Below are positions 36,801-49,903 of a stretch of DNA of 64,000 nt, piece by piece. Each line of letters begins with the position of its first letter. The first letter of the stretch is position 1. The notes below the pieces were generated by a model. The model had not been told where the DNA came from. It searched no databases and was given only the letters and a program-made list of their open reading frames with translations. The translations under genes and the position numbers were made by a program. The DNA comes from Wuchereria bancrofti (Eukaryota; Nematoda; Chromadorea; Rhabditida; Onchocercidae): assembly GCA_005281725.1 (NCBI GenBank), contig SSBO01000012.1, positions 19,295,060-19,359,059 on the forward strand. Direction: 5' to 3'.

Positions 36801-39800
36801 GCTATCAGTAGATCAAAGACGTAAGTATTCCTGGATGCGTTTGTTTGTTTTCACCCTTTAATTATAAACAGACTGCACTAAAACTTGGAATTAGAAACAA
36901 AAAACGTACCGTATTTGATCAATGTATCAAGAAGACAAAATCCGCCACCATTGGAACCAATTCCTATGACAATATCCAAAAGCTTATATTTTGTTTCATG
37001 ATTTAAACGTTCAAACAATTTAGCTCGATATTTTAATGAAAGGCATGACAATAAAATTTTGAAAATCCTGAAAGATTGATAATATTTATTAGAAAAATTG
37101 ACATCATTTATTAAATTGCAAAATAAAGGAAGATATTAATTAAAGTATTTGCTAATTATTCAAAACGAATTCTTACCTACATCTATGATGTTTAGGTGCA
37201 CAGCAATTATTTGATAGCATCTGGATAAATTTAGAAATATTTTCATTAGTTGTAAATAAGGCCTAAAAATATTGGATTAAATTTATAAATGTTGTCTACT
37301 TGTTGTTAATTATAGTGTTTACTTATTTATTTACTTATTTATATACTTCGATTGTTCTTTTTTGACTTTTGCTAGCTTTTATCCTTACAATTTTTGCTAA
37401 TTGTAATTTCTAATCAATTATTTATTGCTTGTTAGTTTTTTAGTTATTTTTTCGTTGATACGGAAATATTTTATGTTATTTGCAGGCTATTTTAATATAT
37501 TAGATAAAAATTCATTTCAAAACTAATTCAGAATATTTCAATATTTTCTCTGTTCTGATTAAAATAATGTACTGATTATTTATTCTTATTGATAAGGATA
37601 ATAATTCTTCCATATCAATATGTAAGGAAAAAAAGAAGTCATATGTAACACGAAATTCATGGTTCTTTTTTTCCTATCTTGAAAATTTTTAAAATATAAT
37701 TTACAAAAATAATTTCATCGAAATTTTCAGAAGCTGAAATACACCACTGATTCATAAATCGTAACTGCTTCAGAAATTCCAATGCATTTTGCTCACTTAA
37801 ACATTTACGCAATAGGAAATAATGTTTTTCGAAATTTTTACTCTGAAAAATATTTTGTTTTAAAGCAGCTAAAAAAGAGGTATATTCTAAGTTTTTCTTT
37901 CGACTTCAATAAAAATTTTGCAATACTTCGTCTTTAAGAAAGAGAGAAAGAGGAAAGTTTAGATATCACTTTATTGCTTTAAATATTTCCATCAGTTCTA
38001 CTGACTGAAATTTGAAGTTAATTTGTATTCAGGAAACTATTTAACTAAGACAATTGAATCATTTTATAGATCCCAATAACTCAACTCAACTACTCATTCC
38101 GTACAGTCCAATCATTAAGCCAGTTAACTTTACCGTTATCCATTGTCTCATTTTTTTTAATTACTAACTACGATACTGTAGGATAAGAAAAAACTAATCA
38201 CTGATAGATTATAAAAAACTAACCTCCCTAATAATCCTTAAAAGAGTATAGTCTAATTCATATGCTTTTGCTTTTCGTATTTGCCGTAAAGGTGAGTGAA
38301 GATTGTATTGATGAATTTTCCTGAAAATAGATAAATATGCATCCGGAAAACAAAGTAATTCAAAAAGAAAGCACCAGCATTGCTCATCTAATTATTAAAA
38401 TTTGCTTTCACCTAATGAAAATGCTTAAATTAATTTGATCTAGCTGCATTATAAGAAAAGATGAGAATTTCTGATGTAGGCAAAGTAGAATTTGGTGAAA
38501 AAAAAACAATAAGAGAATTCAACTGATATAAATTGTCACCCAACTTAAAAAAGAAAAGAGGAAAAAAAATTCAATGTAACGAAACACTATCTTCCAGTTA
38601 CAAAACAAGTTACTAAACAAACTCATATAACTAATAAAATTTGCTTTTATTTTTTTTTTTTCTAAAAAGAAAAAGAAGATAGTTAATATAAATAGTTAAG
38701 TAAAGCCGAATAGTTGTTGCTTTATAGAGAAGGCAACGTCTGACCAATCTTTATTTTATTGAGATGAAGACTATCGTTGATCGTACTTATCGAACAATAT
38801 TAGAAACTTTGAGGAGGTATCTGCAGGAGGGCAATGAATGCCACCACATTGCTATCCCGAAAATCTAACCTCGATAAAAGGTATAACTCTTTATACATTG
38901 TTTACAAGTAAGCATTAACTCATAATGAGACACATGTTTTACAATACCGCAAAAGAGGGTCAGCTAAACGAAGAACTGTTAACCTTGTCAAATAGTCAGT
39001 AAGGAAACAACAAAAGATAGTAACAAATTCCAAAATGTATTCTTAGTTAACAAAAAATGTAAATAAGCTCAGTTACATGAAGGTTTAATATTAGATAAAT
39101 GATTATTTACGTGATGTTCAAACAAGACAATCTTCAATTCTATGAATTTAATATAATTATATTTCTACATATTATAATTCGATTTTTCCGACAGAAAATC
39201 CCGAAAAAAAAATAATGTAACTTACATCCAAAACATACGAAGAACACAACCTTCTTCTAGTTTTTTTGCCACAAATGATAATTCAGATTGTGCTAAAGCA
39301 GCGGATATTTTTGTTCCCTTCAAAAAATTTTGATCATCGCGGAAATTTTCATCATCGATTACACCATGCAGTTGTTGCTTCTAAAAAGATAAATTTATTT
39401 GGTAAATTTTCATTTTGCTCTAAAATATTCCATTCATATCATATAATACAAATAATTTTTGCAAAATTTTCTGAAAGGATCTCATTTACTTTAGATCCTA
39501 TTCACTATAAAAGTAAAAATTTAAGAAATGAAAACTTAATTTTTTCTTTTTTCTCCTTTATCGCTTCCTTTCAGTAGGTATACGACGAAAAAGAAGAAAA
39601 AATTGTTAAACTAACAGGAGATTAAGATTACAATTGAAATTAATCAATTAAAGAAAAAATAGGTATAGTTTTAAGAATAAATCACTCCTTTTTTTTTAAA
39701 AAAAATTCATATGCTATTTAAAAAGAGGAAAAAATGAAAACAGAAGCAAAAATAAAATAATGATAATGCAGTAATGAAATCACTCGCAACACTTTATCAA

Positions 39801-42800
39801 TAACTGGTGAAATAGATCGGGTACGATTAGTTGTTGCAGTAAATCCATCTGTGGTCATTTCAATGTATTTTCTAATTGATCTACGACACATATGATTGCT
39901 GTCTTTTCTTGCTCCCTGAAACTTTTACGAGAAATAATGTACCAGTGAAGGAACTAATAATCATAACACAAATTTGAAAATGCTAATTGTTTTTATTGTT
40001 GCAAAGAACCAAATGGCAATGTATGTAAACACCATTTCCAAATGAAACTTATCTATGCTAATCTTTATGCAATAAAATACTTTTGAATTTATAGAAATAA
40101 ATATGATCATATTTATAATAAATATGGTTAATTTCATTATCCATTGGAAGCTAAGCGAAATGAAATCCAGGAGGTTAATTTCGAGAGACTGTTTGTAAGA
40201 TAATCCGACTTATGCAATTCTCAGTGATTGTATCATATTAGAAATTTAAAAATTTGTTCCTTTTTTTTTTTGAAATTCAACTATGCTAATATTGTGAGAC
40301 ACAAAGAAATTAGCAAATAAATAAGTTTAAACATTAAATTTTCGAACTGATTCTATAAGTGCTATCAATAATTTAAATGCAAGATTTTGGCACTTTTTTT
40401 CTGCGTAATAAAGCATTCAACCAATTATTTTTTCTTCTTTTTTTCTTTTTGCACTCTGAGATATTAACAACTGAAATAATTGCTTTAAATTTTTTTTTTT
40501 AAACAAGCTACCTTTTCCACATCTTGATAACTTGACGTACAAGATACATCGTGTTCCTTTTCACGAACGAACAATTTTTGATAATCAAACTTCTTTTTCT
40601 TCTGCAAGATAAATTTTTGAAAATTTTCATACTCATATTTTCCTGTCAAAAAGATTAATTGATTCTTTCTAATAATCTAACATTGGTTCTCATAATATGG
40701 AAACTAGTATTCATACTTATCAATTATCTTTGTAAACTTATCAGAAGTTTTTTCTGTTACGCATATAAATCATATTTAATTCGAATTATAATACAATTAG
40801 GAACAAAAAAGAAATCGGAGGATTTAAAAAAAAACTTTTTTCCAAAATTCAAGCGTTATGAAGTGAAAAGAAATTGCTATTATCTTTCTAATTCCTTAGA
40901 CATTCCATTGTGCATGCGTATCATTGATTTTATCTAACTGATGATAATAAAAATAAAACAGGAATAATTGTTAGGAATTTACATCGCTAGAGCGAAACCA
41001 CCACGTCTTTTTAAAACTCATCTGTCGTGGACATTTCACTATATCATCATATTCATGACGTTGACATTTTCGTTTATTTCTTCTTGAAATTACTACTTCA
41101 TCATTTTCCTGGAATTTTAAATTCAATACATTTGAACAATATGAAGGAAAAAAAAAAGTAAATTATTGCGACACTTGTGAAATGCTTGTTTCTTTTTATC
41201 GAAGTGGAAAGGATATTTATGAAGAGTGAAGTAAATTGAAGCAAAGTTAATGACTGATCGCAAAAACAGTGACAGTAAGAAAAAGAAGAAGAAAACAGAG
41301 AGAGGGAGAGAGAGAAGGAAAGAGCACTTATGAAACTTGTTCATTAAACGTATCAAACTGTTAATTTTTAGTAATAAGATTAAATATGTGTAAAATTATC
41401 TCGCTTATCTCTCCTTTCTTTCTACTCAGATTCATCTCAAACTTTAACAAATTTTACAAGAAAAAAAGAGATCCAGGTATACAAAAATATTAATTTTAGA
41501 TATATATTTAAAAAAAATTTAAATAAGCAAAAATTTAGGCATATATATGTATATAAAATCTCAATAAAAATCTTAATATTAATTTCATATAAGCTTATCA
41601 CTTAATTTTTTCTCTAAAGTTAAGATAAAATTTGCAAAAAAAAAAATTGTAATAGATAAGATATAACGCAGAAAAATAGAATATTAAACAACTAATCATT
41701 ATAATTGAAAAAAGGATTTAAGATACTAACGATTAAATACCTCTTCGGTATCTGAATCAATCAAAATCTCTGCTTTTTTTCTTGGACATTTTCCATGATC
41801 AGTTTCAGAATTCCTTTCTCCTTCTTCTTCTACCTTCCTTCTTTCATTACTATCAGTGCTTTCTGTTTCACTGCTATCACTGATAGGTGCTGAATTGGAA
41901 CAACAAATAAGTGAAAAAGATTAATAGGAAAAAAAAGAGAGAACTGCTGGAAACGAAATTATAGTGCTTTATACTAATTAATCATAATTTTATCAAAACT
42001 CGAAAGTTATGTTTTTTTTCCCTTCATTTATCTTTTTTAGAACGAGTAGAAATATTTCTTGCACGGGATCTCTCTTGTTCTAATCTGATTCATTTTATTT
42101 ACTATCCTTGAAAAAAAAAAATTTGCACTCATTCATATATAATTTTTAATTTTCATATTTAATTATGTTGATTGAGGAAATCTTAATACTTTTACAGGTG
42201 TGATAAATATATAATATGGATAAGAAACAATCTTTCATTGTTATTGTTCATTATTTCACGCGGTTAAAATTAAACAAAGATAGAAATAAGGCAAGTCTCA
42301 AATAAATGATATATAATACTTCGGGCATTGCTCAACATTATATACAGAAGTTAGTTGTTCTGAAAAAGATTAAATTTGAAATACTGCCATCATCTGTTTA
42401 ATAAAGTATCTTGCTATGTTTACTCGTTGTAATCACTGATAATTTGAAGTATAACTTCAAATTTAATAAAGGCGTAGAAATTTTTCGACTATCAATTAAG
42501 GCTAAATTTGATTAAAATTATGCACAATTCCAAAATGTTACTATCAGTTAATACATGTCTCTATTTAAAACTTACGAATTAAATGGATGAGATTATGTTT
42601 GCGTGCATATTCTTTGAAGACATCAACATGTTGAATGGATTGTAACGGTTCCCAAGTATCTTGACCAGGAAAATCTTTCCAGTGAACCTGATACATTCAA
42701 AGCTATCAATTAATAAATACATATTGAACAACATTTAATACAAAACAACTCACAAAAGAAAACAATCATCATCACCATCATTATGAATTCATAAAAGCAG

Positions 42801-44151
42801 ATATCCGATTTAGTAAAACTGCAAATGATGAAAAAATGATAAAATGTCGAGTAAAATCATACACGGAAAAATGAACTATTATAAGAAACATTTCGTCGAT
42901 CGATCAATTTTTTACGTCGTAACTCACCATAACTAAAATTACAATAATGAGTTCCAGCAATATTTATTTTTCAAGTAATTAATTAATTGAAACTCTTTGA
43001 AAAAAAAACCACAACTTTTCTATCATACTTTTGCAATACACAAAAATTATTAATTATCAAACGAAAGAAAAAGTGGTCCAAAATTTCATCCTAAAATATG
43101 AATAGCATTATAATAATACTTACCATTTATGGTCAACAATTTCTTGAACAATAAATACCCCATCCGGAAGAGTTAATTCATCATCTGTTACTGATGAACT
43201 TGATTCTGACTTTTCTAATTCTAATCCAATTTCATCCATTTCATTATCCGATGAATTAAGAATCTTCATCAAGATTATAAATTTGCCCACATTATATAGT
43301 TTCTATTGTAAACAAAATCTTGTTAAAAATTTAAAAATAAAGATTTTCTTGCTCCACAGCATTCAAACATTAATTTTGAAAATAAATTAATCCACGAAAA
43401 GAAATGAAAAAAAAAAAAAAAAAACAGAATGACGGATATCAATCAATGGACACAAATTTATATTGTAACAACAATTGTGCACTCAAAACTGATTAAAACT
43501 TTTTGCATATATTTCCTATCAAATATTCCAAAACTGAGAAAACTAATTGTCATTCATAAATCCCTTAACTGTACAAATAGAGAAATATTTACGTAATTAA
43601 TACATGTATAACATAAATTCAACAAATTAATTAATTTTTCCATTTTTTTTCGTACCAATTGATTAATTAACCATTACCTGGTAATAGATTAAAACTAAAT
43701 TAAATTTTATGAAAGTAATCCATTACCACTGGGCAAATTGCTATTACTGCAATTTTTATTCTTTCATTGCAATTGTTATGAGTTACTGCGTTAATGATTA
43801 CTGTAATTATTTTTATCAGAAAATCATTTTGCACTGACATTTTCGCTCATGTTAATGCATCAACACATAGCATAAAGACATATTTAGTTACACCCAGTTA
43901 ATTATTTGATTGCATTTTGTTTTCTCACATTTATCTTTGATCACAATCTTTCAACTAATTAAATTTAACTAATTATAAATTAAATCATTCCAAACTTCTC
44001 CAGTATAGCATTAGAATTGACACGATAGCAAGCATACTTTTTATCTAGCTGTATCTTTCACTGTCATTTAACCATATCTTACATTACTTTAGTATAAAAA
44101 ACTATATTTTCTGAATTTTGCTGATGTACTTACTTCAATAACAGGAATCAT
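33877..44151 (-). CDS. chromodomain protein with C-terminal ankyrin-like region (MPP8-like architecture)
   Basis: Nineteen exons in transcript order: 44134-44151, 43124-43302, 42863-42932, 42576-42687, 41741-41889, 40983-41108, 40512-40601, 39784-39915, 39226-39380, 38224-38320, 37705-37842, 37177-37262, 36910-37067, 36432-36499, 35978-36061, 35459-35620, 34658-34758, 34313-34416, 33877-34013. They total 2,166 nt, in frame throughout, 721 residues. Start is MIPVIE; a second in-frame ATG lies at 43267-43269. A chromodomain spans residues 54-115, with GVFIVQEIVDHK, then VHWKDFPGQDTWEP. The expected methyl-lysine cage residues are F56, W92 and F95. Residues 126-290 are a charged Ser/Glu/Lys linker; 300-560 are helical with two ankyrin-like repeats; the end is probably beta-rich. 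It probably reads methylated histone H3. The family is clear from the chromodomain; MPP8 kinship is tentative. A poly(A) signal lies just after the stop. Confidence 0.8.
35978..37262 (-). CDS. ankyrin-like exons of the chromodomain protein
   Basis: Exons 37177-37262, 36910-37067, 36432-36499 and 35978-36061 encode residues about 423-554. Two segments match the second half of ankyrin repeats in shape: GGFCLLDTLIKYGINIS and GNEEAVLHLILNGFEV. Both have the leucine pair and the terminal G-hydrophobic turn. The TPLH tetrapeptide is not preserved, so the repeats are divergent. Exon 36432-36499 uses a TTTTTGAG acceptor. Known MPP8 proteins have a C-terminal ankyrin block after a long linker, which is the main reason for the comparison. 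Confidence 0.5.
38719..38868 (+). other. less A+T-rich intronic island with a short + frame
   Basis: In the intron between exons 39226-39380 and 38224-38320 of the - strand gene, a 47-codon + frame reads RRQRLTNLYFIEMKTIVDRT and ends HHIAIPKI. Composition differs from the rest of the intron. It may be a relic of an inserted element or a small RNA host; there is no recognised motif. Confidence 0.25.
42576..43302 (-). CDS. chromodomain-encoding exons of the MPP8-like gene
   Basis: Three exons carry the chromodomain. Exon 43124-43302 gives an acidic leader and strand 1 (FIVQEIVD). Exon 42863-42932 gives a basic insert (GELRRKKLIDRRN) and the start of strand 2. Exon 42576-42687 gives VHWKDFPGQDTWEP and the C-terminal helix (HVDVFKEYARKHN). 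From the first cage aromatic F56 to W92 is 36 residues, whereas HP1/MPP8 types have about 21, so the first hairpin loop is some 15 residues longer than usual. Splice sites are good, and the middle exon contains an internal GTGAGT that could act as an alternative donor. Confidence 0.85.
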
Positions 44152-46146
44152 TATGCACGATTTGTGATAACTTTAAAAATGTAATTTTCACTCTTTTCTT
44201 CCGCTTCATCTTAACTATGTTTTCTTTTTTTTCCAATTTCTTTTTCCCTTCTCTCTATTATTCCTTGTTTTTAGTCTTGGAAAATAACTTATACACCTAT
44301 TCATTATTCAAAATTCAATAAAAACAAAGACAATGAAAAAAGAAAGAATCGAAGGAAAAAATAAAATCTAATGAAAAGAAAGTAAAGAAAAAAAATCAAA
44401 CAAATCGATCTTTCGGAATGTCAAAATCTCTCATTACTCAAGAAAATCACTAATGATTCTGTTTTCCTTTTTTTTGCATATTTTTTTACAAAACATATTC
44501 CTCCGAAGAGAAGAAAATCTCATCAATTTAAATTATTACTTTTTGCTGCTCATTATTAAATTATACCTTTCTTTTATTTTCATGAAATCATTTATATTTT
44601 CTCACTTACTTTATTGCAATTGCTGATTTTTGCTTATCTTTTATACCATCATCATCAATTTCTTAACAAAACGGAAAACAAGAATACTGTTTTAGAATTC
44701 AATAATTTCTCTCTCTCTCTTCCTCTTCCTCTCTCTATCATTCGTGTGATAATCATTTAAGGGTTCAATCCGTATTCTCATTACATTATAATGATGATCG
44801 AGACGAGAAGTTGTTTCATATTAAGCAACCAAAGGACCCTCCTCATTTACAAAGGAAATGATGAAGTTAACTAGACAGACCCTTTTTTATGCATGAATGT
44901 TTACCAAAAAAAGATTTCTTTTTTCATCACTAAATTTCTTTTACTTTTTATTACTAAAATTCTCAAATCATTCCTTTCTTTAAAGAATAAAAAAAGAAAA
45001 AAAATGCCCTTTTATAATAAATCTGTATAATTTATTTTCTCACGCATTTCTCACTTATTCAAAAATTAAAAAAAATTATGTAATTTAGCATTACTTTAAT
45101 ATTCTCTTCATTTATGAAAATGAACTGTTTTAGTTTTAATATTTGCAATTATTACAAATTATACAACTACTAATTGGATCATTCATTCATTAGACCAAAA
45201 GAAGCTGTTCCATTCAAACAAACTGAAAGTGTCTTTTTTTTTTATATATGAATAATCTGAACCATTTTAGAAAATTTTAGTAATTTTAGAAAATAATTAA
45301 GCTAAGATCAATCACCGATTGATTATAGATACTACTTGATAGTTTAAATGTTTTCTTTAATAGTAAGAAAAAAAAAAAGATGACATCATTTGAAAAATAC
45401 CATTTAGTTCATTTAATAATTACGACAATTAGAATTGAAAGATGAATCACTTATACGATCTTGGAAGTTACGTAAATTCATAACTGATAAAATTGTGAAG
45501 AATCTTACCGTTGCACTAATAACGATTAGTTTTAAATACGTATGAAACTACAGGTTGAGTAAAAAGTACGAAGACATCAGATTACCCATCTTTCTACTTC
45601 TTTTCATATATATAATATTAATTGATCGAAATTAAACATAAACTTCTTTAATCAATACGTACCTATTTCCTGGAGAATGTAATTTTCAGGAGACTCTTTT
45701 CCGGAACACGGATATGCTTTGTTTTACCTTATTTAGTTCTTTCCTGATTCCTTACAGTTGAATGATTTATCTAATCCTTTTATTTTTAAATGATAAAACC
45801 ACCACAAGCACTACAAAGATTGATTATATCCAAGTTTATTAATAATTTAACAAGAAATACAGTAAAAAAAAAAGATTGTAAAGTCGAGAAAACATTCTAT
45901 AATGCAATTTATTTTCAGGATTAAAATATTAGAAGCTCCTGAACAATATTTTTTTAAAAAAGGAAAAAATTATTACGAATTATTTTATTAAAGATAATTT
46001 AAATAAGAGTTAGGATTGTAGTATTGGCTTTAATTAATATTTTTTTAAATTAATATTAATTAATATCAAACTTGTCAACTGTTATTGTAGTATGTTTTAT
46101 AATAAATTAATCATCGATGAAAAGATATACAAAATATATAAATTAC

Positions 46147-46173
46147 CTGGTGTTTTGTATCACAAAACACCAG
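46147..46173. repeat. perfect 11-bp hairpin, 5-nt loop
   Basis: CTGGTGTTTTG is followed by TATCA and then the exact reverse complement CAAAACACCAG. The stem has five G-C pairs in an A+T-rich region. No gene is adjacent, so a terminator role is not evident. Confidence 0.8.
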
Positions 46174-48869
46174 ATATTAAAAAAAAAGATTCATGTCGTA
46201 ATTTTTGATAAAAATTAATAAAGAGAAATTTTTTTTGCAAGTAAGAAATCGTTAGAGAAAAGTAACGCACTAGGAATACTTTTAGAAGTTCATTTTACTT
46301 CCCTCATATTTTTTGATTTTTCAATCAGAACTTAGATAAACCAATATTTCTGTTAAGTATTATTTTTATTTTTTGGAAGAGAACTCTATAATCGGACGAG
46401 AGTGATTTCAAATTTCCAAATCTTTAATTGCCTCACACGCTTATCAGATTTGTCCATTAGCAGTAAAAAGTCATGTCCAAGCCTGAATGACAAATACACG
46501 CAGCAACAGAAACTGCCTAGCAATTTTTTTTTTTTTTGCTTCCCGAAATGGTACGCAATTCATTGAACAGCTAAAGTATAATCAGTCAAAACACTAATTT
46601 TCAGTAGATGATATTATAATTGATTGATTGTTGACCTTAACTTGACTTAATGGTGTCAAAGCCTCTATTGCTGATGGCGCATCATTTTGTCTATGCATGA
46701 ATATAAGCACTATTAAATCAGTGACACTTAACACTGTTCATAAATTGCAAGCATTACAAAACTGAAAAAATTATTTTCAAAATCAGAGAAAAAAAAATTA
46801 TTCTTCCCGATGCATCTCACAATTTCACTAGCCAATTATAATATGATGAAGGACAGCATTGGATAGTTGTGCTCAATTAAATTACATCATGAAAGCAACC
46901 TTAAACATATCAACATAACATAGGTTCTTTTAAATTATATTTGTGAAATGCAAACTACCACAACTGATCACTATAGTATTTAATTAACTTACTTCTAATC
47001 CACTAGTCATTTTCCGTATCATTTGAACAAAATTTTGCCTTTGAAAGAATTAAACAAATCCTAATTTCTCTTCATAGATAGATGTCCATGATAATCAATG
47101 ACAATTAAGACTGCTCTCTTGACGATGATTCCATACATGTAAATTATCTCCCTTTACCTTATAATAATAGAAATTAACAATACTTCGAAATTTCTTACAT
47201 TTTTCAATACTTATTTATCGCCTACCTAGACAATCCATTTATCTATACCTTTAGGTCGTGAAATGTACTAAGTTTGATACTTGGGCATTGGAATGATATT
47301 TGGGTACTGGGTATGGTATCTGGATATCACATCGTTAATTAAATGTACACATATACTGAGTGCTAAATGCCCAACATCACATTTGGCATTTGCGCTCTGA
47401 AATTTGACCAAAATACAGGTTTATTAAAGAAGAAAGAGAAGTTGAACAAAAGTTTGCTTTTTAAACAGTCCTGCTCAAACAAAATTGTTACAATCCGAAC
47501 TGTTCCTACAATGATCGATAAAATCGATAAATCGAGAAAATATTTACATTTTCTTTTTTCGTATTTCCTTTTTTCACATCTGCTAAATTTCAATATCTAC
47601 TGTGAGCCACCGAAAATCCAAATGAAGAATCACCGTAACTATTTTCAACTGAACTAAGATTAAGCATTGAAAAGAACCTACTTCATCTGACACCAAATTG
47701 TACTGTAGATTTACAAAAGGTTAATAAAGTTAATAAGGATGAATCTATTCAGGAAGAAAGAAATTTGAATGCAAAAACACTTATGAATGAGTTAAGCTAT
47801 TTATAAAACTTTTTAATGAGTTATTTGTTCCACTTTGGACACTTTTATAATGTAAATTTACGTAAAAATATGAAGTGCGATCAAAATATCTCACCCATCA
47901 AATTCCTTATACAAAATTTTAAATATTATCGATCCCTTACTTTCTACAGTTTTTCACTTCGAGTTCCATTCAGAGCAAAAAAGTCTTCACTTGTATTTGA
48001 TGTATTCTTTGAAATACTATCTCACTGTATATATGGAAAAAGTAATAAGTAAAGATATTAAATGACGAAAAGCTTCGTCATAATGGGAAGAAAAGATGAC
48101 GCAGTAAAAATTATATCAATAAAATAAAGTGGTGTATACCACTTTACTAGGCCAGATGTTGTCGAGATTGAACTCAGTCGTTCATAAGCTTATAAGCCAT
48201 GAAAGCACTGATAAGACAAACCACAGAAACTTCAGTAATTTTCAGAATAAACTAACAAGAGTGTGAATAGAACTGGGAGATATTGTAGACAGGTTAACAA
48301 TGAACCAAAGAGGTATACTAATCTTATCCTAAGGAGTACTGTAAGTATCGTAAATACTGTAAGTGTTCAGCATACCATCATAATTGAATAATAAATTGTC
48401 CTTTTCATAACATTGTGTCATTTACAGTTTAGCATTCAAATTGCTTTTTCATTTGCGAAAAAATTAAAAATTCCAGAAAGTTTTAAAACGATCACAAAAT
48501 AACAACAAATCTATCCTACCCAATCATCCAATTCTCATTCTTCTTATGAAGATTTAGGCAACCAATGAGCTCTTAATAATATAAGCGGAAAGGATTGAAA
48601 ATCCGCAAAAAGCATTGATGATTCAACACGTAGTATTTAATACGGTTTGTCAAAATCATTTAGCACTAATCTTTTTACTACTGAGTTTGCATTTTAACGT
48701 GGACTTTAATGGAGATATGTTATTATTGATGTTTGCATGATCATTTAGCGCTACATGTGACTTATGATGTTCGCGTAGATAACACGTAAACGGATAAATT
48801 TGGTGTAAAATTAGAAAGAAATATATATCGGAATCTTATCCATTACCACCATAATGGTATCCCCATTTC

Positions 48870-49151
48870 ACAAAAACCTGGTTTGTACTGCTCTCACCTA
48901 CGACCGTCAAAGTAAACGTTACCACTGCGTAGCTGGTCGCTGTGCAACTTAAACATCCACTGCAAGGAATTCTCATATGTTACAAACTAAATTGGGATGG
49001 AGGTAAGTGCTTATCAACGGGTCCCTTAACAAAACCATATAGAAACGAGTCTCAAAAAGTTTCTAACTCCCTCATAGCTCTAGACTCTACAATTACCATT
49101 AACCATCAAAAAAGATACACAGACCTGCTCGACCTACCTCTTTTTCCCTAA
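48870..49151 (+). pseudogene. coding-like island, possible relic of a gene or mobile element
   Basis: This block is clearly less A+T-rich than its surroundings. One frame reads MVSPFHKNLVCTALTYDRQ, continues through a Cys/His/Arg-rich stretch (RYHCVAGRCAT), and stops near 48950. A second frame starting about 48930 reads VQLKHPLQGILICYKLNWDGG, then TGPLTKPYRNESQKVSN, ending DLPLFP at 49151. The two overlapping frames suggest a frameshifted relic. I do not recognise a family; a retroelement fragment is possible but unproven. Confidence 0.25.
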
Positions 49152-49903
49152 ATTTGATAATTTGAAAACTACTTGGCAACAAATCTGGAGCTGTATACGA
49201 ACAACATGACTTCATAGAGTTTTGTTGTATTCAGAAAACGATGTACCGGAATGCCAATAACAGTAGCATATCAGAGTAAGTGTTTCAAAAGTAATACAAT
49301 ACAATTTGATGGCTTCCATCTTATGGAGGAATGTTTGAGGCAGAATAATAAGCATAAGCAAATAACAATTTGTATCATTTAGAATTTCAATATAATTACT
49401 TTTTATTTGTTTTTGTTTTTTTTGATTATGATTTTTTTCTTTTAATTTAGGTTATGATTTTTTGGGTATTTGTTATCTGATAGTAATAAACTTTCGTCAG
49501 TATTCGAGATTTAAGTGTTGTACATTACGAAATATTGAGAAATCTGAAGTTGGTATGGTTTAGAAAAAGAGAAATGAACTTCAATTACGACATTCGGAAA
49601 ACACTGAAGATATGTAAAGCAAAAAGTAATATTGAGATTAAAAGAACCAATGGATGCAAACTTTTGCTCCAAAAACTGTTGTCTAATAGTAATTCAAAAG
49701 CCTCATTTAAAATAGCAGAAAAATAAAACAAGATTTTTGCTCACGTTATTCATGAATATAGAATTTCCTACACATAGTATTTAATGAAACATGTGGTATT
49801 TCGGTTTTGAGAAGATTTATCATAGCTGATTAACATTGATTTAAGATTTGTGATTCAGCACATAAGTTCAAATTATCTCAGTCTAACAAAATGTCACTAT
49901 CAT

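Larger units (their letters stand above)
44152..49903. other. intergenic region between the chromodomain gene 5' side and top-2 3' end
   Basis: About 5.75 kb without a recognised gene. The right part should hold the top-2 3' UTR and the left part the 5' UTR and promoter of the chromodomain gene. It contains a CT-rich run near 44708-44740, a perfect 11-bp hairpin at 46147-46173 and a coding-like but broken island at 48870-49151. Open frames at 47363-47657 (both strands) and 47816-48052 (+) have no motif and look accidental. I saw no tRNA or transposase here. Confidence 0.5.

Noticed and set aside
42441..42463. 10-bp A+T-rich hairpin (AATTTGAAGT)
   Set aside because: Low complexity and common in such DNA.
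44761..44773. GGGTTCAATCCG resembling a tRNA T-arm
   Set aside because: No acceptor stem, D-arm or anticodon arm can be folded around it.
47363..47657. Overlapping open frames on both strands
   Set aside because: Neither has a motif or convincing splice sites; overlap in both directions suggests chance.
48129..48143. GTGGTGTATACCAC small inverted repeat
   Set aside because: Five base pairs only; expected by chance.
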